Assembly (NCBI GenBank): GCA_950295325.1
Contig: OX485805.1
Location: 17,223,501 to 17,287,500, forward strand
Reading direction: 5' to 3'
Origin: Polytrichum commune
Lineage: Eukaryota > Streptophyta > Polytrichopsida > Polytrichales > Polytrichaceae
DNA length: 64,000 bases
The notes under the pieces are model-generated. The model did no database searches and was not told where the DNA came from. It was given only the letters and a program-made list of their open reading frames with translations. A program made the translations under genes and the position numbers. Positions 58,654-64,000 of this stretch are shown piece by piece (the first letter of the stretch is position 1; each line of letters begins with the position of its first letter).

Positions 58654-61327
58654 ATGTCGGAGCAAAGTGATGCAGCGCAGTCTTATGTTGATGCGGCGGA
58701 GGAGACTGTCAACAGGCTGCCAGCCTCTCAACCAGCCCCTAACAGTGACCAGTACACTAAGCCGGTCTCTCAACGGTTTTTGACCAAGGATAAAACTGTG
58801 CATCAACTTCTCGGAGGAGGCAGAGGTGAGGTTATGTCCTGTGCACCCAAAGTTGATCGTGCTTGAGTCCACTTCGATTTGGAACGAGTGTGGAATGTGA
58901 TTGCTGTGATTCTGATGAACAATTTCTACACCCTACAACCAGATCTGCATCGCTTTAGATCACCCTTCCTATAATCCAGGCTTCTAGCCGATATGCGTCC
59001 CGGTAGTCCTGGTAATTGTTGAGGATTTTACAGTTGCCAGCCTCTTGTTTTAGACATTATCATCTACACAAGTCTTGATGTACTCTTGCTGGGATGTGAT
59101 ATAGCAGGGAATTATTTTGTGTAGTGCAGGTGTAGGTAGTAGCTCCTTGTGAGCTGTGTTTTACAGTTGATTTGGACTGTTGGCCTTGTTATCGTTGCGT
59201 AGCTGTCAGTTGCGTGACCGCTGTGCAACTTGAGTTGTATTGTTTATGTGTTATGTGATGTACTTTGTCAGAGTTCTGGTTTTGTAGTGTGAGGTGCTGG
59301 GTTAGGATAGCTTATTATCTGTTGGCAGACTAGGTCTTCTGCTATTGTAATGTGCGACAATTCTCAGATTGATTATATGGCCTGGAGTTTATTTTTATTA
59401 CCCCTAAATGGTTATTTGAGCAGTGGTGACACCTGTCTCTCAATTGTGCATTTTTCTAGGGTTTTCTTGGTCAGATGTGCCCTTAACTTGGCAGATTGGG
59501 CTCTTTCTTGCCCTTCTTAAAACATGTAGTTGGAAATATTTCTTCGACTGAAACTGTCCCTCTGTAGTGTAAGGGTTGTCTGAAAATATTTGAAGGTGGA
59601 TGTATACTTCGTCTTTTTGTCCACTTGGTGAAATCTTTAGTTTATTATCAGTGCTTAGTGGTGTGCCACAAGTAAGAACTCTATATCTAATTGCCCAATG
59701 GGACTTGAAGTTCAGGGTTGAGGAGTACCTCCTTGCTTCTTGCTAAGATCTCTTCTGTGTAGCATAAGAGGAAATATGTAGTTCTATAGATCGGAGCTAT
59801 GGTCTACTTTTCAGGTGCCGTGCTGGATATGTAGACTTTAGCAGACATTTGTGTCCCTAGATTCTGAATGCTTTTCCTGTTGCTTATTGACATGGTTTTT
59901 ACTTCTTATACCACTTCATCGTTCCTTGATGACCTGGATTCTGAATATATTTCTTGTTGCATTTGACATTGTTGGCAGCTGCTGATTCAGCTCTATGGAG
60001 AGACAAATATTTGTCTATTGGAACCTTGGTTGGTTCAACGGTTATCTGGTTTCTTCTAGAGAAATCAGGATATACCTTCCTGACACTATTGTGCAACATC
60101 CTCATGTTTGGGGTTGTCATTCTCTTTGTGTGGGCAAAAGTTGCTCATCTTCTGAACAGGTCTGCACTTATAATCTAATTGATGTACTTTACAATGTATA
60201 GTATTGCAGGTCTTTGGAATCTAGATTGATGTATCCAAGATTGTTTTGTTTTGTAGTTATTGTTGACTTAGAACTCATTTTAAAGAACATCTTGTTCTTT
60301 GGAAACCTATTTTCCTCCTTGGTACATCAATGACCTGGTTATTTTATCAGTGTACATAGGAAGTGCCTGTCTTCTCAGGCTCTGAGGTGCTATAAGACAA
60401 AGCCCGGTGGCTGGTTGGACTCCCTTTTGTTTCGGTGATATGGTCTTCTAATGCTGTGTTTGGTGGGCAGAAATGGTCCCCCTGTGCCTGAGCTATCCCT
60501 TTCTGAAGAGTTTGTAACAAACACAGCAAGGGCAGTTCGTATTGAGCTGAACAATGCTACGGGTGTTGCCCGAGATGTTGCTCTGGGCAATGATTTCAAA
60601 TTGTTCTTGAAGGTGTGTATTTTCAGCCTCAATCTTACTGCTGTCTTTGTATCCAAGAAGTAATGCGTTGTTACCCCATGCTTTTCAAGGATTTTTTGTT
60701 GCATGTTTTTTGTTATCTCCTGTTTCAGACTTCACCTGAAACATTGCAGAATGGTGGGGCTGTGCATGTTAATCTTCTGTTCTTGTTGTGAATCAGAGAT
60801 AGGTGTTTTAAAGTTTGAACCCTACAGTATTAATCTACTTGTGATTTTGCAGGTCATTGCCTTGTTGTGGGTTTTGTCAACCGTCACTTCCTGGTTCAAC
60901 TTCCTCACCTGCATATGGATCGGTAGATTCCTAATCTTGGCATGCTTATGATCGTTTGAGGAGTTACTGAATTTCAATGACATTTGCAAGTGTGGAGATC
61001 GGTTATTTGTTCTACAGTATTGCAATCTGTTCTCTATGTATGGTTTTGTTAAACTGCAGTCTGAGAAGTCAATTTAGTGTACATGCAAAGAATTGAACTA
61101 GTTTTATTGAAGTTGACATTCCACTGTGAACCTAATTTTATGCAATTACTTTTGCAGGTATTTTGTTTTTACACGTGGTTCCTTTTGTTTATGACAAGTA
61201 TGAAGATGTCATCGACCACCATGCCAGGAAGGCAGCTGACATGGCTAATGTTCAATACAAAAAACTTGATGATGCTGTTCTGCAGCGGATCCCAAGGGCG
61301 CCTGCAAAGGAGAAGAAAGTACTGTAG
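58654..61327 (+). CDS. RTNLB: Reticulon-like protein (plant RTNLB type), 5 coding exons, 244 aa
   Basis: Exons 58654-58825, 59979-60159, 60471-60612, 60853-60922 and 61158-61327; all phases agree and every intron is GT-AG. Reticulons bend the tubular endoplasmic reticulum with two hydrophobic hairpins. The first 57 residues form a polar tail (MSEQSDAAQSYVDAAEETVN...) ending VHQLLGGGR, the usual plant lead-in to the reticulon domain. LWRDKYLSIGTLVGSTVIWF starts the first long hairpin (about residues 64-115), a loop PELSLSEEFV follows, and VIALLWVLSTVTSWFNFLTC begins the second hairpin, reaching HVVPFVYDKYEDVIDHHA. The C terminus ends AKEKKVL, where the lysines at -3 and -4 fit a dilysine ER-retrieval signal. 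Length is normal for short plant members. The ATG follows an in-exon leader and opens directly into the conserved reading. It appears intact and is the only complete gene in the right half of the window. Confidence 0.95.
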
Positions 61328-61560
61328 ATTTTGGGATCTTTTTTTTTCAGATGTAAGGGAGGGTGTTTTTGAATGCATCCAAAGCAGATGAAGGATTTGT
61401 ATATACATATATACTGTGCTGCAACTGTAGGAGCTGGACGTATACCTTTTCTTTCTGGATGTATCTATTGTGTCTTTCAACTTTTCAAGTTGGGTATGTG
61501 CAGCAATATAGGAGTAGTGAAAGGTCCTGATAATATACAATTGGGCTAGCAAATTCCAAC
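61328..61560 (+). other. Probable 3' UTR of the reticulon-like gene
   Basis: T-rich sequence after the TAG at 61325-61327, with a TATATACATATATA stretch near 61400. No canonical AATAAA was seen; the end is estimated. Confidence 0.4.
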
Positions 61561-62100
61561 AAGAGTGCTCCTGTCTCGAGTTTCTCCTCAACCAAATGTT
61601 TTTCTTTTTCTCACAATTGTTCACGTTGTTCACATCCTGGTTTTGAGGTTTGCGATGGGGAGGTACAAAGAGGTGCTGGGTTCACTTCTTCAGACAGGCA
61701 CTTTCAATTCAGCGAACAGGGGTTGGAGAATGTGATGATCAACAGGCGAGTGTGGTAATTTTGCAGTTGTCCGAGGAGTGGAAATTGGGAGTTTCACACT
61801 TCATCTCATATTTGTGACATGCTCCTAAGAGTGTGCAGTTTAAGTAATCACATCAAATTACTTGATTACAGATACGAACATTATGGTCATAACATTTTGG
61901 AATCGTACATGTTTGCTTGCTCCATTGTTATAGAGACTTTGAAGTTACGGTCCCCTCGCTTGAAGAAACCGCGAAATTCATGTCAATTTTTTGAAAAATG
62001 TGATCTCTGCATATATGAGAGGGAATGTGGGGGAATCTTCTTATTAAGATAGCTCAGTGTACCCCAACTCCGAACCTTTAACCACAAAATATCATAAATG
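61561..62100. other. Intergenic DNA, no gene seen
   Basis: A 77-codon open frame with no recognised domain. Confidence 0.4.
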
Positions 62101-62930
62101 AAAGACCTCCATGTAGAAGGACATTGAGACCCTCACCTCCAAATCCATGCGCTTGTGTGGGACACCTTGCAACACCAACTCGATGTGCAACAAAAACAGT
62201 TCTACCTACAGTGTTGCCTACCCTTACCACTCAGCGTTTCTCATTCCACTGCCACTTTCTACACTTCCAAGCGCCCTTCTCCCTACATCTACGAACTTTG
62301 GTGACGGTGGACATACAGAGAACAACCTATGAGGGATGAGGTAATCCCATCCGGCGATCCTTGACAGAATCTCACGAAAGCCACAACATCAACTACAAGG
62401 CACACATATTGAAAACACCCCATGCATACTTCGTGCAGAGATTGGCTGCTCCTGCATCCATAATATTTATGGCACACAAAACAACCTGAGATGTTGGGAA
62501 AATGATCTTCAAGGACAAACGCCCACATCCCTCATGCGGTCAGCTGCTTAATGCAACGGCCCTATAGACACCAACACTCACGATCTAGCCACTATGGAAG
62601 CAGTGTCAAGCATAAAATATCCCCCCTCATAATGGACAAGCCCTTCAAGCCTAACAACATACTTTTGACATAGCGTCATGAGTGCGGGAGGCCATCTTGA
62701 ATCTAGAATCACATGTGCACCCAACTGCATCATGAAAGAAGGGAATGCCATAATTGCTCTGAAATCTCTCCCTTTCCGTTTCTTCATGCAGCTTGTCGCC
62801 ATGCCTGACTTGGAGTTCCTCAAAAGCAAACGCAATGGCAACAATGATATCAAGAGAAAAGACTTGGAATGAGACCAACCTGATAGAATTTGCAGCTTCA
62901 TCTCAATCAAACCCTAATTTCAGTGTACAT
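62101..62930 (-). other. Possible decayed gene fragment, unassigned
   Basis: On the - strand, several frames in succession hold protein-like text (DIIVAIAFAFEELQVRHGDK near 62820; FPTSQVVLCAINIMDAGAAN near 62480), broken by stops and frame changes. The base composition is closer to that of the coding exons than to flanking DNA. I do not recognise the family, and it may be spurious. Confidence 0.25.
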
Positions 62931-64000
62931 GTACAAGAGGTGGTTTCTAATGCTATTATACATGTCTCAATAGAGGGCCGGGGATTCATGGCACTTAAGT
63001 ATTTTCATAGTTAGAGCGTTCTTCATTCGCTTTCATCTCATCAATGGTAAATGCCAATTTTAATACAATCAATTTAAGCAATAAGCAATAAGATGGTCCC
63101 ATGTCTGGTGTGGGATAATAATACATGCATGTTGGCGAATTGCCAACAAACCTAAGCTAGCACTAGGTTGTTCATTTTGAAATTTTGCCAACTTGTGGCC
63201 GTGTGGGACCCCTCCTCATCCTTGCCCCTTCACATGCCACATCAACTACTTACATGGTTTTGCCTTGCTTCTCTTCCTCTTTGTAATTGCCATGCCCGAG
63301 CTTTGCACCACTTGTTTTTTCTGCTATTCCTTACATTTCAGGGTATTTCTTCTCTTGATTTTATTTAGACTTCTTCTTCTCCATTATACATTTTAATTCT
63401 CATTTTCTAGACCTTCATGTTTTATAGGGAGGAATATAATACTTTGAGATCACTTTGCTTTTCTTCGATATTTCACTTATCAAGTGTGCATCATTTTCTT
63501 CTTTGAGAATGTTCTTTCCTCCTATTCTATAATCTCTTGTTTGTTTCTCTTCATACTTAAATTTTAATTACTTCTTTCAAATTTTAAGATCAACTTGTTT
63601 CAATTCTTTTGGTAGTACATGTTATTGTTAAGGTTGCATTGATCATCTCGTTCTTTGATATCACTTAGTTTATTTACTTCTTAAAATCATCTTCCTCATC
63701 ATCGTTCTCGATATGACATTTTAGATTTTTTTAAGATCATACTTGGTTTCTTCTTCTTTTGCTAATAAGATATTGTTTCCATAATTTGTCATTGCAAAAT
63801 AATCATAATGCGTTTTTCATTGAAATGCATCAACATAATCAATATTTTATGCTACTCTCATAGCAAAGATCGTTCTTTTGTAAAGCATAACGAACGGTGA
63901 AGAGTTTGTATGAGCATAATGAACACTATTTTATTTTATTTTATCAATAGGCATATGACATTTAAATCCATGCTTTATTATCCAGTTTTTAGGTTCCCCT
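62931..64000. other. AT-rich intergenic DNA, no gene seen
   Basis: Rich in TTCTT-type pyrimidine runs, especially after 63250. No gene, RNA or repeat family recognised. Confidence 0.5.

Noticed and set aside
1-64000. tRNA, rRNA or CRISPR loci
   Set aside because: A read-through for tRNA B-box motifs found only those within the SINE copies; no rRNA-like sequence or spacer-repeat array was seen.

Overview
The window looks like nuclear DNA from a land plant with a large, repeat-rich genome. It is AT-rich, holds very few genes, has plant-type introns (GT-AG, T-rich before the acceptor), a reticulon of the plant RTNLB type, and a DUF2921 remnant, a family I know from plants. The intergenic space is filled with old DNA transposons, SINEs, microsatellites and tandem arrays. 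Nothing fixes the species; a seed-free plant or another large-genome lineage would fit.

Genes. (1) 57.6-61.3 kb, + strand: a complete reticulon-like gene with a leader intron in the 5' UTR and five coding exons (244 aa). (2) 10.2-16.0 kb, - strand: a 13-exon gene for a multi-pass membrane protein of about 705 aa whose family I do not recognise. A further exon at 17.14-17.27 kb may supply an extended N terminus. (3) 7.2-9.4 kb, + strand: a broken, intronless DUF2921 pseudogene, tail to tail with gene 2. (4) 17.39-17.65 kb, + strand: an exon-like piece head to head with gene 2, ending in a strong splice donor but with one in-frame stop.

Mobile and repeated DNA. From left to right: a ~155-bp tandem array split by a CACTA-like element (0.8-1.9 kb); two members of one terminal-inverted-repeat family nested in opposite orientation (2.5-3.9 kb); palindrome-ended elements (22.7 and 34.2 kb) and related longer ones (44.7 and 54.2 kb); CACTA-type subterminal repeats (28.1-30.2 kb); a ~213-bp tandem array (37.8-40.2 kb) containing a Harbinger-type element and a tRNA-type SINE; a second, nearly identical SINE (49.7-50.0 kb); another Harbinger-type element (47.8-48.3 kb); a pogo/mariner-type remnant (52.8-53.4 kb); and several dispersed repeats in two or three copies.

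The genes do not form a pathway that can be read from the sequence. The clearest new material is the unknown membrane-protein gene, the in-frame spacing of the 213-bp array, the recent SINE pair and the nested transposon pair. Exon boundaries were set by hand from splice motifs and phase; no alignment or database search was possible.
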